A DNA stretch of 64,000 nucleotides from Euptelea pleiosperma. Taxonomy: Eukaryota; Streptophyta; Magnoliopsida; Ranunculales; Eupteleaceae. Position numbers and translations under genes: made by a program. Positions within the stretch are counted from its first letter, which is position 1. Every line of letters begins with the position of its first letter. The DNA is taken from assembly GCA_035048495.1 (NCBI GenBank), contig CM068540.1, positions 14,926,829-14,990,828 of the forward strand, in the 5' to 3' direction. The notes beneath the pieces are model-generated. The model saw nothing but the letters and a program-made list of their open reading frames with translations. It was not told the DNA's origin and ran no database searches. Shown here one piece after another: positions 46,781 to 58,618 of this stretch.

Positions 46781-48680
46781 GGCTGTGTTTGGCATCGCGG
46801 TTTGCTAAAACTAAGTGCTTCTCAAAAAGCACATTTTTTGTAAATAACTTAATTTAAAAAATTTTGGGTGTTTGGCTCACCCAATTTGAAACGTACTTAT
46901 TTTAAGACAACACTATTACGTCGTTTGGTTATGTAATAAAAAAAAGTGCTTTTTTTGTGGAATAACTTGTCCAATGATTTTTGTACCCCTTAAATAGTGA
47001 ACTTGACAAATTTATCTTAAATCTCTACTGGAATGGAGAAACTCCAGAGGAAACAAGGGGAACCTGATCTTCCATACCCTTGTTGTATTATGAGCTTTAC
47101 CATCATAAGAAAGTTGGGTGTTAAGCACTTCAAACTCAACTCCCAGCCATGCAGTAAGTTTCTCTCCTTCATGAAGCAGAGCTCCCCTTCATGAGAGGAC
47201 GCTACTTTGAGTATGCACGCAATATGTCAAGTCCCGCTTGTAACTAAAGTCACAAAACATAATACTTATGATGTCAATTTTGCGCGTTCAAACATGAGGT
47301 CAATCTCACGACTTAAATAGGATTATGTGCATTAAATGGACAAAATACTCCCATGAACAACCATTTCTTTTCTTTCCTTTATTTTTCATTCTTTTTTATT
47401 TTTCTTATAATAATCAACAACATTTACAGAAAAACAAAAGAAATACAATGCTCTCAGGAGTTTTCCCTACATACCACGCTTCTCTTCACAAACATTTTGA
47501 GCAAAATTGTCGGTGTCATACCTGCTCTCAAAAACCTCCCTCAATGTCCTCTCTGCATCATCTACTCAGCCCTTCTCTACTAAACCCCGAAATTAATGTT
47601 GTGTAAGCTCCATGGCTGTGTTAATTCTCCGTTTCTTACAGTACACATTGATCAAACTAGTGAAGGTAACATCAGTTGGAACCAATCCTCTTTCACACAT
47701 CTCCTCAAACAGTTGATGTGCTTCTCCAACAAACTCTCGTTGCACAGCCCATTAATCAAAATACTGTATGTAAAAATATCAAGAAAAATTCTGGCTTCAC
47801 AGATTAACTTCTTCAATCCAAATCCCTCTTCCAAATTGCCTATTTTACAGTACCCATTAAACAAAGTATTAGAACTAACAACGGTTGGGTGCAACGCACT
47901 TTGACAAATTTTATCAAAAACCAACCGAGCTTCTTTGCTTTTATTCTCTTTACAAAATTAATACATCAAAATATTGAATGTATAAACATTTGGCGAAAAC
48001 CCACAATCCGTGAAATAATCCTAGAAGGGTATTGTTGAAAGAGAAGAACCTGCAATTCCACTGGTGGAACAATTTTGAAGGAAAATTGATGATGACCCAT
48101 ACCATGAATTTAAATGTTCAGCGTGAAGAGATGCAGAAGTTCTCTGAGGATGTTGTAGTTGGAAGCCTTAATCCATTCAAAGAGTTGGGTAAACGAATGG
48201 AAGAGTTATCACATGGTAAAGATGTACACAGATGAGTTGACTCTGATAATGTTTCATCAAATCGATCATGGCCTTCATTCAACGCTAGGGGTATATTCTT
48301 AGGGCTTGAAGGGTGGATCCAGATATTATTTGATGCAATCAGCAGTGAGCATAGATCAATTGTATGAACCAATTAAAGGACAACTGTGAGAGAAACGGCA
48401 ACGAGAGAAATCCACCCTTTAGAGGAGAAGGGTTTTTTAGAAATTGTGAATTGTTTAGAAGGATAAACTGGGAAAGGAAATTTTAAGTGAATCTGCGCTC
48501 CGCAAACGCAAAACGTAAAAGCCATTTTGTAACGGCTTATGCGTTTGACGTTTCTTTGGCTTAAAACGGTTTTAAAATGCTACTTTTTTATTTTATCCAA
48601 ACTCTACGAAACTACTCATAGCGGTTAGAATCCACTATAAGCTAGCTTCTTGCTTCTGAATCGCACTCCCAAACGCAACC
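46781..48680. mobile_element. PIF/Harbinger-type (Pack-TIR) element with captured PPR sequence
   Basis: The termini GGCTGTGTTTGG and, inverted, GGTTGCGTTTGG are imperfect terminal repeats starting with GG, flanked by TTA at 46778-46780 and 48681-48683. TTA is the target duplication preferred by this superfamily. The uninterrupted target exists in the same window at 51060-51085 (inverse of GGATTTACTACCC), confirming both ends and the 3-bp duplication. No transposase is encoded; the interior is largely a PPR gene copy on the minus strand. Confidence 0.8.
47450..48400 (-). pseudogene. Captured pentatricopeptide repeat (PPR) gene fragment
   Basis: On the minus strand the frames give consecutive P-class PPR motifs: PNVYTFNILM near 47,975; LHPTVVSSNTLFNGYCKIGN near 47,870; DIFTYSILINGLCNE near 47,760; and, after a frameshift, TDVTFTSLINVYCKK near 47,660. 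An in-frame TAA follows ILMY. A serine-rich stretch upstream, to about 48,370, could be the gene's N-terminal part. PPR proteins bind organellar RNA, but with a stop, a frameshift and only about four repeats this copy is not functional. It lies wholly between the Harbinger termini, so it was probably carried there by the element. Confidence 0.75.
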
Positions 48681-48822
48681 TTACTACCCAAAAAGCATGC
48701 TTAATGCTAGAATCATGTTTTAAAAAGTACTAAAATATATGGCTCAATTAGGTTGATTTTTGGTTTGTATATGCAATAAGGGTGGGCTAAAAATCCACGT
48801 GGTTAGTAAGTTAGACATGGGT

Positions 48823-50387
48823 TGTAAAGAATAATTTCATATTCTAATTTGACAAAGATTCCGTGTGACACAAAACATTCTTGTAACCGTTCCTATGAGT
48901 ACCATTGTAGTGTTGAAGATGTCGTGGTACGCATACTTCACCGACTATATGAAAACTAAAAGACAAACAGCAATAATCAGACGGTTAACGACATGAGTCA
49001 TCTGAGTAACTGCTCATTTGTCCATTAAAGATCGTGCGCCCTCGCATAGGAAGGTAAGTGACTTAGTGATCGTAGGAATATATTTAATTGTATAAAATAT
49101 AATGGTCAAACCTAGTCAAAGGACAGACCCGAGTCTAGTCAAGATTTTAACTATAGGGTATGTCCAATAGATTGGACTTGACCAATCGATTGGTTCTTCC
49201 TGATCAATCGATTGGACTTTATAGAACAGAACATGTTCTAAGTCCGATTGATTGGACTTTCCTGATCAATCGATTAGACTCTACGGCCAGAACTCATTCT
49301 AAGTCCGATTGATTGGATCGTCCTGATCAATCGATTGAACAGTACGGAATATAAACTTTAAAAAGCCCGATAGATTGGACCCTTGGTATAATCGATTGGA
49401 TTTACGAAGGAAAAACCCATCCGTACTAGCTCAATCAATTGGACCTAGAGTACAATCAATTGGGCCAAAATCCCAATCAATTGGACTATGCGAGAATATG
49501 TTTTTACAGATCAAAAATTCTAGGTTCCACATTCCCCACCTCTCTTATGACTCAGGGCTACGAAACTCTATAAATATAACCCTCCTCTAAACTTGCAGAT
49601 TACACATTAACACTCAGAAGAGAGTTTTATTTATTAAGAGTTGTTTTTTAGAAGAAGAAAAGTTTAAAACTTCATTATTATATTTTTTAGAGCTTTTCTA
49701 TTCTCTTTGATCATAGCTTAGAGCTTGATCTCTACTCAGCTTAGGTTTCCCACTTAAAATCTTAAACCTAGTAAGTCTAAGAGTACTAGTGCGTCTCAAC
49801 ACTATTTGAGCGATTTAGGGTTAAGGGTGTACTGAATCATTCACCTTCAGTAGAGACTGGAGTGTTGAGAATTAAGATCGGGGAGTAATGATCGAAGGTA
49901 GGTTTGGGGAGTACCAAATTGAATAAGCAGACAAGGTTTTTCTATTGGGAGGGAGCTTGTGGAATCGTAGCATTGATTTAGAGGACATGGGCACATCGGT
50001 AGTGGGCATTGGCTAATGTTGGAAGCTACATTTGCAGCGGTGTTGCGTAAGTAACTTCTATCTCGTTTAATTTTTCAGTTAATGATACTTTCCGTCTGAA
50101 CATGGTCTTGTGGTTTTCCTTGACTAAGGTTTCCACGTAAAAACTCTTTGTCTTGTGGATGTTTGATTGTTGTTTCGCTAATTGTATTGATTAAATCAAA
50201 CGACGAAAAGATAATATATCACGGAAGTATATTCGATTTGAGTCGGTTGAGATAATTTTATCAATCAACTAAGACAAGCAAGTTTATCACCTTACCTTTA
50301 AACTTGTGATAGGCTATATTAATTTTTGAATACCTAATCACCCCCCTCCCTTTTCTAGGTATTCTTGAGTAAAAGAGAACGGACTCA
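48823..50387 (+). mobile_element. Copia-type LTR, copy 1, probably a solo LTR
   Basis: Runs from TGTAAAGAATAATTTCATAT to GAACGGACTCA (TG...CA), 1,565 bp. It matches the LTRs at 58619-60182 (inverted) and 60243-61749. U3 carries CAATCGATTGG-type words at 49,165-49,490, followed by a TATA box (CTCTATAAATATA, 49,566-49,578). No internal region follows: the next base starts a different TIR element. A clean 5-bp target duplication was not found. Confidence 0.7.
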
Positions 50388-51467
50388 TAAGGCCATTAAG
50401 GCAGTCGCCTTAGGCCCCAAGTGAGAGAAGGCCCCCAGCCCATGTGAGAGAAGGCCCCAACCCACTAACCACGTGGATGTTTAGCCCACCCTTGTTGGAT
50501 ATACAAACCAAGGTTTAAAGGAGGCCGTTTTAACGGTTAAACGGACTAGGGGCGTTACCGTTTAAACGGATTGAAACGGTCAGGGGCAAAAATAAAAAAA
50601 AATGGAAAAAAATGGATTTTAACGGTTTTAACGATTTTAATGGATTTTAACGGGGAAAAATGGAAAAAGTGGCACTGAAATTCAAATTTTGAAATTTGAA
50701 ATGAAATTCAAATTTTGAAATTTGAAAATAAATAAAAAAAATGGAATTTAAAGGATTTAAACGAATTTTAACGGAATTAAACGGTTTTAACGGTCATTTT
50801 TTTCACAAATTTTTTCGAAATTAAACGGCTGTTTGAACGATTTTAACGGCCGTTAAAACAAAAAAACGGTCGTTTTTTTCAAAATCGATAAAACGGGTTT
50901 AAACGGTTTAAACAGAAACGGGCTTGGGGCGTTACCGTTTAAACGGTCGTTTTTAAAACCATGATACAAACCAAAAATCAACCTGATTGGTTATCCCTAG
51001 CCGTAGATTTTTAGTACTTTTTAGGATTGATTCTAGCCACTAGATTCAAGCATGTTTTTTGGGTAGTAAATCCAATGGCTAGAAATCATCAATCAAGTTG
51101 ATTTTTAGTGTGTTTATCTTCCAATAGCTAGGCTGAACATACATGCAGTCATTAGGCCCCAAAAATGATTTGTGTAGGGTTGCGAGAGTTCTTTGCATGG
51201 ATTGCAACGGGACTACAGGAGTCCTCTGCATGTACATTTTTCCATAGCTTTTGATTATTATGAATAGTTGTTAAATAAGATTTTTTACTATATAGAGAGT
51301 TAATTTTTTTAATTAATACCATATATATATATATATTCATATATTAAATATAAAAAGGCCTTATATGGAGTTTTCGCCTTAGGCATCAACTTGCATCGAG
51401 ACGGCCTTGCCTGGGCAGAGGGCCTTCTCTCACCAAGGGGCCTTAGGCAGCCGCCTTAATGGCCTTA
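50388..51467. mobile_element. TIR element of the TAAGGCCATTAAGGC family, 1,080 bp, with nested MITE
   Basis: Inverted ends of about 45 bp share TAAGGCCATTAAGGC and GTGAGAGAAGGCC (left 50388 onward; right, inverted, ending at 51467). There is no transposase. It is interrupted by the fold-back MITE 50512-50963. Its sequence near 51067-51069 is the empty site for the Harbinger insertion seen in the related copy at 46455-48820. The superfamily is not assigned because the outer target duplication was not recognised. Confidence 0.65.
50501..50974. mobile_element. Fold-back MITE, second copy, with 11-bp target duplication
   Basis: The element at 50512-50963 runs GGTTTAAAGGAGGCCG to GGTCGTTTTTAAAACCATG, the inverse orientation of the copy at 18030. 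It is flanked by ATACAAACCAA at 50501-50511 and 50964-50974. The interior consists of AACGG/CCGTT words with no reading frame. It is nested inside the TIR element 50388-51467. Confidence 0.8.
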
Positions 51468-51479
51468 AGATAGAGTCAT

Positions 51480-52200
51480 CCCTGAGTAGATTCCTTGTGT
51501 TGTCAATTCGAGACTAGTCGACTGGTCTCAGAGACCGATCGATCGCACTCTACAAGGTTGCGGCTCTTGAACCCGAAGTGACTTTTTGAGGTATAAAACC
51601 CCCAAAATCTCTCATTTCTCCTCATTCCAATCCTTCCTCTAGCCTTCCTCCATCAATCCAAACCCTTGATAACCTTCTTTGATTCTTGATTTACCTTTAT
51701 AATCCTCTAGATGATCGAACATAGATTTATCTCCATTCATATGTCTAGAGCAGCCACTATCAAAATACCACTTGATTTCCAAAGCCTTGAAAGCATGTGT
51801 ATCATCATACACCTTAAATCCATCTTTCACACCCAAATAAGCTTATACCTTAAAAGTGGTTTTATAATTTTTGTCATTTGTTCTGTGGGTGAAATGGATT
51901 TAATCCTTTTGACATTACCAGTTCTTCTCATTATCTTGGATTGAGCTACCGGTGCTAAAGTGTGAGACCCAACCTTCTTGTCCTTGAGTTTAGATAATCT
52001 TGATATTTCTCTACTCAGGGCATTAAACTTCCTATAGTCACCTATCATCTTATGAATATTCTCACGACTCCCGTTAGTTCTGATCTTATTAGAGACATTG
52101 ACATCTTTTTTCCTCTTAGAGCACTCATACTTCAAATGGTCTTTTATACCACAAAAATGACATGAAGGAACTGAAAAGTCTTTGTTGTCAATCCCAGGAA
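51480..52200 (-). pseudogene. Copia gag-pol fragment (zinc knuckle and protease)
   Basis: On the minus strand CHFCGIKDHLKYEC (near 52,170-52,120) is a CX2CX4HX4C gag zinc knuckle. About 330 bp downstream, after a frameshift, comes WYFDSGCSRHM (near 51,765), the aspartic protease active-site region typical of Ty1-copia polyproteins. Integrase and reverse transcriptase are absent, cut off by the TIR element ending at 51467. It may be part of the same element as the minus-strand LTR and gag at 55,250-57,280, separated by later insertions; that link is inferred from order and orientation only. Confidence 0.7.
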
Positions 52201-53636
52201 TACTTAGTTGTTAGTATATGATTACGTTCGATAACAGTCTTCTGAGGATCAAAGAGTCAATAATCAATGTAGACTTCACCAACAATTCAGAGAAGATCAA
52301 AGCTAAAGAAGATTAACCCAATGAAAGTAGTTCAGTGAAAGATGAAGTCATGTCAGCATGAGATTTGGGACTCAACTCAGCAAACGTTCTTACTCAACAG
52401 ATGTTCAATAATAAAATCTTGTGCGTAGTTAATGTGCGTAAACATCAAGGGGTTGACTGTGCGGATTATGCGGTCGACCAGAGTCACCAGACCCCTAGAT
52501 GAATTATTAGACTTAGGCTTATTTGGCATCAGGATAGACTGATTGGCTGACCGCCTATTTGGTGCGGTCGACGAGCCACTTTGTGTCATCGACTGCCCCC
52601 TTACTCATTTTTTTGTATCGGCTCTTGGGCCGACCGACGACTTTGTGCGGCCGACCACCCCTCGGACATAACTCTGTCTCTAAGCGATTGACCAATGAAA
52701 GTAGGATTTTTCCGCATCGTATGTTACGGAAACCCTAAAGTTCAATAATATTTGTAATTTCTCCGAATTGGTTCACTTAATCTACAAATAAACAGACTTG
52801 CACAGTGGCTCGTGTCGGATATCGTCCGCACTCGGGATTAGTTAGCACAATAAGAAACAAGAATAATCAGAAAATGCTTGGAATAAATGGAAGGGTGAGA
52901 ATGGTGGAGGTTGATTTAAAATATGTTTGAGATTGTTGTTAAAACTATTAGAATGAAAAAAAACATAAAAGAAACGAGAATGAAAAACACAATAAATGAA
53001 AACAACTTAAACTTGAATTTAAAACTTGTTCATTAAACTAAAAACAAATGCTTACAATGCTTGTTCAAATGCTTTACAACAGAAATAACATTAAACCAAA
53101 TTAATCTAGAAAGCCATTAAAATATTATCCTAGAAAGCATGTAAAGGTAAAGAGGGAAAGAAGAGAGTGAAAGAATGTAGGAAGGTTATAGAGATGAATT
53201 AGAGAAAAGCTTACCATTGAAGAGATAGATGGTGCAACTTCTATTGGATAGAACTCAGTAGGATTGAGGATTGTAGCCTTTGATTGTGGCGAATGGAATG
53301 GGCAGCAAGGAGACGTTGCTATTTGACGCTTTGCACTTCGAGGTGGAGGCGTTAATGGTGAGCTCGCCGGAGAAGAAGGGTGAAGAAGAAGAGAAAGAAG
53401 GAAGAAAGAGAAGAAGAGAAGGGAGAGGGAACCAACCCAAGAAGGAGAGATAATGAATCTCTTATAGACTTTTTTTTTCTTTTTTTGCTTGTTGTAAAAA
53501 TGATGATCGTTGGATCTAGAGAGATCCAGCGGTTGGGAATGGGTTAGTTAGATGAGAGAGAGAGTGACTAGGATAGAGAGATATGGGGGAGAGAAGAATC
53601 GATCAAGTGAGACCAATTCTCTTTTGTTGTTGCAAA
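52201..53636. other. Unassigned repeat-derived DNA with GGTCGACC words
   Basis: Between 52,440 and 52,690 the words GCGGTCGACC, GTCGACGAGCC, CGACCGACGAC and GCGGCCGACC cluster. No coding region was recognised in the remaining stretch. The minus-strand purine- and serine-rich frames near 53,250-53,440 come from GA-rich sequence. Confidence 0.4.
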
Positions 53637-53746
53637 TGGGCATGAGCATGGGTAATGGGCATGGGTAATGGGTATGGGTATGGGTCATAGGTCATGGGCA
53701 TGGATATGGGTCATGGGTATGGGCATGGGTCATGGGCCTATGTCAT
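53637..53746. repeat. ATGGGY hexamer minisatellite
   Basis: About 110 bp of near-tandem GGGCATGGGTAATGGGTATG-type hexamers and octamers (ATGGGT, ATGGGC, CATGGGTC). It is a simple degenerate repeat. Confidence 0.65.
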
Positions 53747-53749
53747 GGG

Positions 53750-55236
53750 CCAAGATAGATAGATAAAGAGAGAAATAGGAGAGAGGTGAGAGAAAAATAT
53801 AAAAATAAAAACATTGAAGGGTCTTGAACCTTGGTCTTCTTTATTCTCTCTTGTCCGCTCCACCAATAAGTCAAACTTATCATTTGATGTCAATTGGTGT
53901 GGCCTTTAACACCTAAGTCCTTCTCTTAGTCTCTAGCTATTCTCTCTCTTAGTCCTTGTTCCGGCTCTACGATCTTTTAGCTTTGCCCGTAAATGTCTTC
54001 TATCTTTTTATCCTAGCCTATTGGCTCTTTAAGCTTTGATAGAAGTCTTCTGTGGTTGATCGTGGGCCCGTCAATCCTCGAGAATCGCCCGATAGGGTCT
54101 CCTACAAGTGAAAAAGCGCGTAATGAGATTCAATTAAAACGGCTTGATACTGGACTATCCGAAATGCGTATATTTCATGCAAATAGTCGATTTTCGTCTG
54201 AAGAATGCATTTTACGCAATGGAAGAAACTCTTATATGGAAAAGTTGACAAAAAGACAAGTTTTACGTAGGAGAATGCGACATCGCTATAAGGATAATGG
54301 CTTAAAATAAGCACTTTTGAGCGAATATCAACCAACCAAAATGAGCGATCGACCCTCTAGAAAAATGGATACCAGCTTGACTTTTCAATTTCATAATTTT
54401 TGGCTTGTTAAACCCATCCCAATGAATATTTTAAGTCTATTTCTCTTGTTTAAGAATTTCTTATATAAATGGAGATAAACCCTAGAAAAACTAAGCCAGC
54501 AACAACTCTTTTACACTCATTCATTCATTGATATCTTGAGTTGAAGAGGTTTCGATTATTTGAGAGCTTCACCTGAGCAAATCAAATTACATCATTCTGT
54601 GGAGGCTCAGACTATTTGATAAGTTACACTGCCTCCTCTTCTACCCAATCAGGGATCATTATTGTAAGCATGGCATTTGTGGTGAAACTTCTTTAAAATA
54701 TTCAACCATTTGTTTCGAATTCATCGAAAGGTAAGTATCTTTACGAAAAACCCTAAGATTGAATTATAACTATCACAACTTGAATCATTGTTTGGTTGAT
54801 AAGTGTTTACTTATTGGTATTGACTTGTGGATTGCAGATCCTTGAGGAAAAGTTTTTCCTCTAACTCTAATGGCCTAGTTTGACTCTCGATGTGCGAAAA
54901 GTGATTCTCGTGAGTTTAGACTAAGTAGATACTTAGTTGTATTTATTCTATTCAATTGAATATATTATAATACATGATTGAAAGAATAATAAATTGCTTA
55001 TGTTGAGTGTTGAAAAGTGGATCGATGTAGGTGCGAGTTCATCGAATCACTATAAATCCTTGTCTTGTCTAATTGTGAATTTTTGCATAACTTGTCTCAT
55101 ATACTTATTTCAATATCTATGGATGATTTGAATATTGAATGTTTGATCTATTTCAATCTTGCATGAATATCGAATTTAAATCTATATATTAACCCGTAGA
55201 GAAATTTTAAATTATCCTATTCACCCCCTCTAGGAC
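53750..55236 (+). mobile_element. LTR-like segment of a second copia family
   Basis: A TATA-like TTATATAAATGG at about 54,465 and a terminal CACCCCCTCTAGGAC block near 55,220 (like the ends of the other LTRs) suggest a plus-strand LTR, but its start was not defined. The 84-aa frame at 54,056-54,310 resembles nothing known to me and may be chance. Confidence 0.4.
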
Positions 55237-55249
55237 ATATCGTGATAAT

Positions 55250-55862
55250 TAAAATGGCATTTTTAAGCATGATGGACACTAGTGGTTTGAGTAACCCGAG
55301 TCTGAGGTAGTACATTGGCTTTAACAAATTTAATCCTAGACGAAGTTGGGGCGATAGATTTTTCAACATATCCCAAATTCCTTTTATTTTCATCACTTCT
55401 ACCAATGGAAATAATTTTTGTCAAGTTTCTCAGTGCCCTTAGAGAAGTACGGTAAATTGCTTTTTAAATTAGCTAGTTGATTTTCTAGAGATTTCTTATC
55501 ATCCATACAAATTTTATTTTTTCACATTCTAAGAACCTGGTTTTATCTTGAAAAGACTTTTTCTCCACCTCATATTAACTAGTTAACACATATAAACCAT
55601 CAATTTTAAGATGTAAAGACATATTATCCAAGTCTAGTTTATCAACAAGTTCGGATAAATTCTTATTTTCGTTGGTCAGTTTAAGGTTTTCTTTGTACAA
55701 CTCTAGATAAGTTGTATGAAGATTGCATTCTCCTCCATTGTCCGAGTCACTAAGACTCTTAGGAGTGATGTCCTCTATATGCATCTTTCTAATGGAATAA
55801 GATGAACATAATCTCACTCAGGCAATTCAAGCCTAACGGAGCAAATTGTGCTCTAATACTAA
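55250..55862 (-). pseudogene. Copia primer-binding site and gag remnant
   Basis: On the minus strand a PBS-like AGTATTAGAGC (55,850-55,860) resembles the initiator-Met-tRNA site TGGTATCAGAGC. It is followed by a gag-like frame with a leucine- and asparagine-rich coiled coil (ENLKLTNENKNLSELVDKLD, about 55,700-55,640). The frame is broken and ends near 55,250 against the plus-strand LTR-like segment. Confidence 0.6.
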
Positions 55863-55879
55863 TTGAAACATTCTAGTAT

Positions 55880-57280
55880 CTAAAATATGCTAACCTAGAG
55901 GGGGTGAATATGTATTCAAAAATTTGATCTAGTGATTAACACCATATTCAAATTACTAGTCTTGGTATGGAATAATAATCACATCCAAAATAATCCTAGT
56001 TATGATTGATTTTAATTGATGAGAATGATTGCCTCAACCAATTCAGATTGAATATATCAAAGTCGTATATTTCTTCCTCATTTGATTTAATCTAATCAAT
56101 AAAGTGCGGAATTAAATAAATTAATCAATCACACATGATTTTTTCACGTGAAAACCTTTCGACAGAAAAAATCACAGGACTACGTCTAGATGTAAAAGTA
56201 TCATTATAGAAAAGTTACCAAGTACAAAAGTTACTCATGCAATACCGTTAACCACAGCATACACTCGAACCATTCAAGCAATTGTCGATGCTTCTGCCCC
56301 TTTTGATCTATTGTGCACGAGTCACACGAGCACCTTCTTTATACTATCCCTTTTCCACATGATTTAGTTTGGTCCAGTCCAAACCTACCATTCGATCAAT
56401 CTAGCCCTGGCCTTTTTTCTACAATATGATCCAACCTCGAACTATAAGGATTCAACCCAACCTCGAAACGTAGACTCCGTCCAACCCCGAATCACACACT
56501 CAAAAATGTTGAGTATGAACACTTGTGGTTGCTAAGAATATGTGTATCATTATTCTTTAGATCAAACATGATCAAACTTGAAAGATAATCTTTGAAGCAT
56601 AGATCATCAAGCTTTAGATCTGCCAAGAGAATAAACAAGGAGAAAACTAAGATTTCAAAGTTTATCTTAGAAAATTAAGTATTTGGGTGCTTGGATGCCT
56701 TGGAGTCCTTAGGTTTTCGAACCTTGATGTTATATTTATAGTTTGCATAAGCATTAAGAGTTTTAACACTAGTAGAAACTTAAAATAAAAGGAAAATGAT
56801 TTTTCAAAATTTTTTCTCTCATAGTTCGATCGATTGGGATGATTGCCCGATCAATCGGTTTGGTCACTCAGACCTCCAATCGATTGGGAAGCAAAAACTT
56901 GATTTACATCATTTTTAGGGTCTGATTGATTGACTAAGCCAATTTATGCTCAAATTCTTTCGATTTCACGATCAATCAATTCTTTGCTAAAACAAATAGC
57001 TTAGAGAAGATTTTAAGTGTATTATCAATCTAACCATGGTCTTAAGTTTCTTACCTTTCTTACAATGTGACTAGGGTTGAATCTTCAATTCTTCTGCTTG
57101 ATCTTTCTATTCTTCTGGTAAATATCTTTACTATCTTCAGACTTTCTCTGAGTGATGCAACCACAACATACTCTAACCTTCTAAATAGTCTACTACTCAC
57201 ACTAGGATGGTTTACAACATATTGGATTTTGTCATACGGGATTAACCAATACTAAGAATCTAAACCTTAAAATATTCTCT
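55880..57280 (-). mobile_element. Copia-type LTR, copy 4 (minus strand)
   Basis: The minus-strand LTR ends with CACCCCCTCTAGG next to the PBS at 55,850. A TATA box (inverse of TATATTTATAG, about 56,731-56,741) lies downstream of palindrome words at 56,825-56,965 (CGATCGATTGG, CCAATCGATTGG). The outer boundary is approximate, since the expected TGT start was not found. Confidence 0.55.
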
Positions 57281-58618
57281 TTGGCTTCCTTGATTAAAAT
57301 AAGCTATCTATGTTTTGTGATTTCTAATTAAGACTGTAGTCCTTATGGATGCCGATATTACTTTTTGTCTTTATAATACACATAGGGGCTCATACTCTAA
57401 ATGGGCATTGTTTATATGTGTCACACACACACAAACACACAATTTTGCTACGTAATGGAGTTATTGACATTACTATAAAATCAAGAACTTGTGCATCATC
57501 ACCACTTTTTTCTACCACCTAATATATCATTTTTATCTTCAAAACTAGAGGTATTCTATAAATTCACCTAATAATAGCTGAAATTTTGCTGGTTAGTTGA
57601 GCAAATGAAGAGGGGACTGACTATATAATAATGCTTTTACATATGCTATCTTGTAAATTTTAATTTTTTTCTTTTCTTTCTTAGTAGGATGATATTTTGC
57701 AAATTTTCATACCTATATATTTTGCAATTTTTCAAAATGCATTGCTAGGATCCGGATATATGTGTGTGTGCAAGCACAATTACATTTTTAGCATGTTTCT
57801 ATCTTTTTAACCATTGCCTAGGCCCTAGGATGTCCTTATTCGTCCTATTGTCATGACATTCTTATATTTTGAGTTCTTTTAATTTGCTTACCCTAGCTTT
57901 ATAGATAATTTAAAAATGACATCATTGACTGGATATCTATGATAAATGCTTTATGATAGTTTAAGCTTATTAAAAAATCAACTTTAAGTATGTCTTTGTT
58001 TTCTTTTGGGATACTTGTGAAAAAATTATTTTAATTGTATAGTGAGGTAATTGTATTTATTGTGTGATTCATCAACCTATAATAGTCTTGACACCGCCAT
58101 GGTATAGTGAATGACGAGTCCTTGTGGTCTATGTTCGATGGCTTAAATTGACTCTAGGTGGTGCATATCTGTGTGAAAATTACTAGAGACCTAGTGAACC
58201 TCCCTTAGAGATATAAGTTAACCATTTGAGCATTGTTATTTGTTATGTTGTTCATCTTGCTCAGTGAGTGAGATGTTTATGTATCGAATAAATGTAATTT
58301 CTTCATAAATATCCATTTTATATGCTAGCACGATAGGCTTCTTACAGATAACGATCCTTGAATTGTCCAGAGTGGACAGTTCAGGAATTGATATTTGTTA
58401 TGTGTTGTTATATACAAGGATTGTATGTACTGATTCAAAATCTAGTAACTTTTACCATTTTTTTTCTTCGAATATATGATTTTTGGTTATTTAGTATGCA
58501 TCGACTATCTTTGATACTTGGATTGACATGAAAATCAACAAAAAGTGTATGTATATTTGGAGAAATACGGGAAAATGCTACCAAATTTTTAAACAAGTAC
58601 ATACAATTTGAAATCCCA
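57281..58618. other. AT-rich DNA without recognised features
   Basis: A short CA dinucleotide tract occurs at about 57,420-57,441. No coding, terminal-repeat or RNA signal was identified. Confidence 0.4.

Larger units (their letters stand above)
46455..48820. mobile_element. Truncated TIR element of the TAAGGCCATTAAGGC family, split by a Harbinger insertion
   Basis: Segments 46455-46780 and 48684-48820 match, inverted, successive parts of the element at 50388-51467 (for example GATTGATGATTTCTAGC and CTACCCAAAAAGCATG). Both outer ends are missing. Between the two halves sits the 1.9-kb insertion 46781-48680. Confidence 0.6.

Noticed and set aside
54056..54310. 84-aa basic open frame
   Set aside because: No known motif, inside repeat DNA, and the start lies in low-information sequence. 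It is probably chance, or part of an LTR leader.
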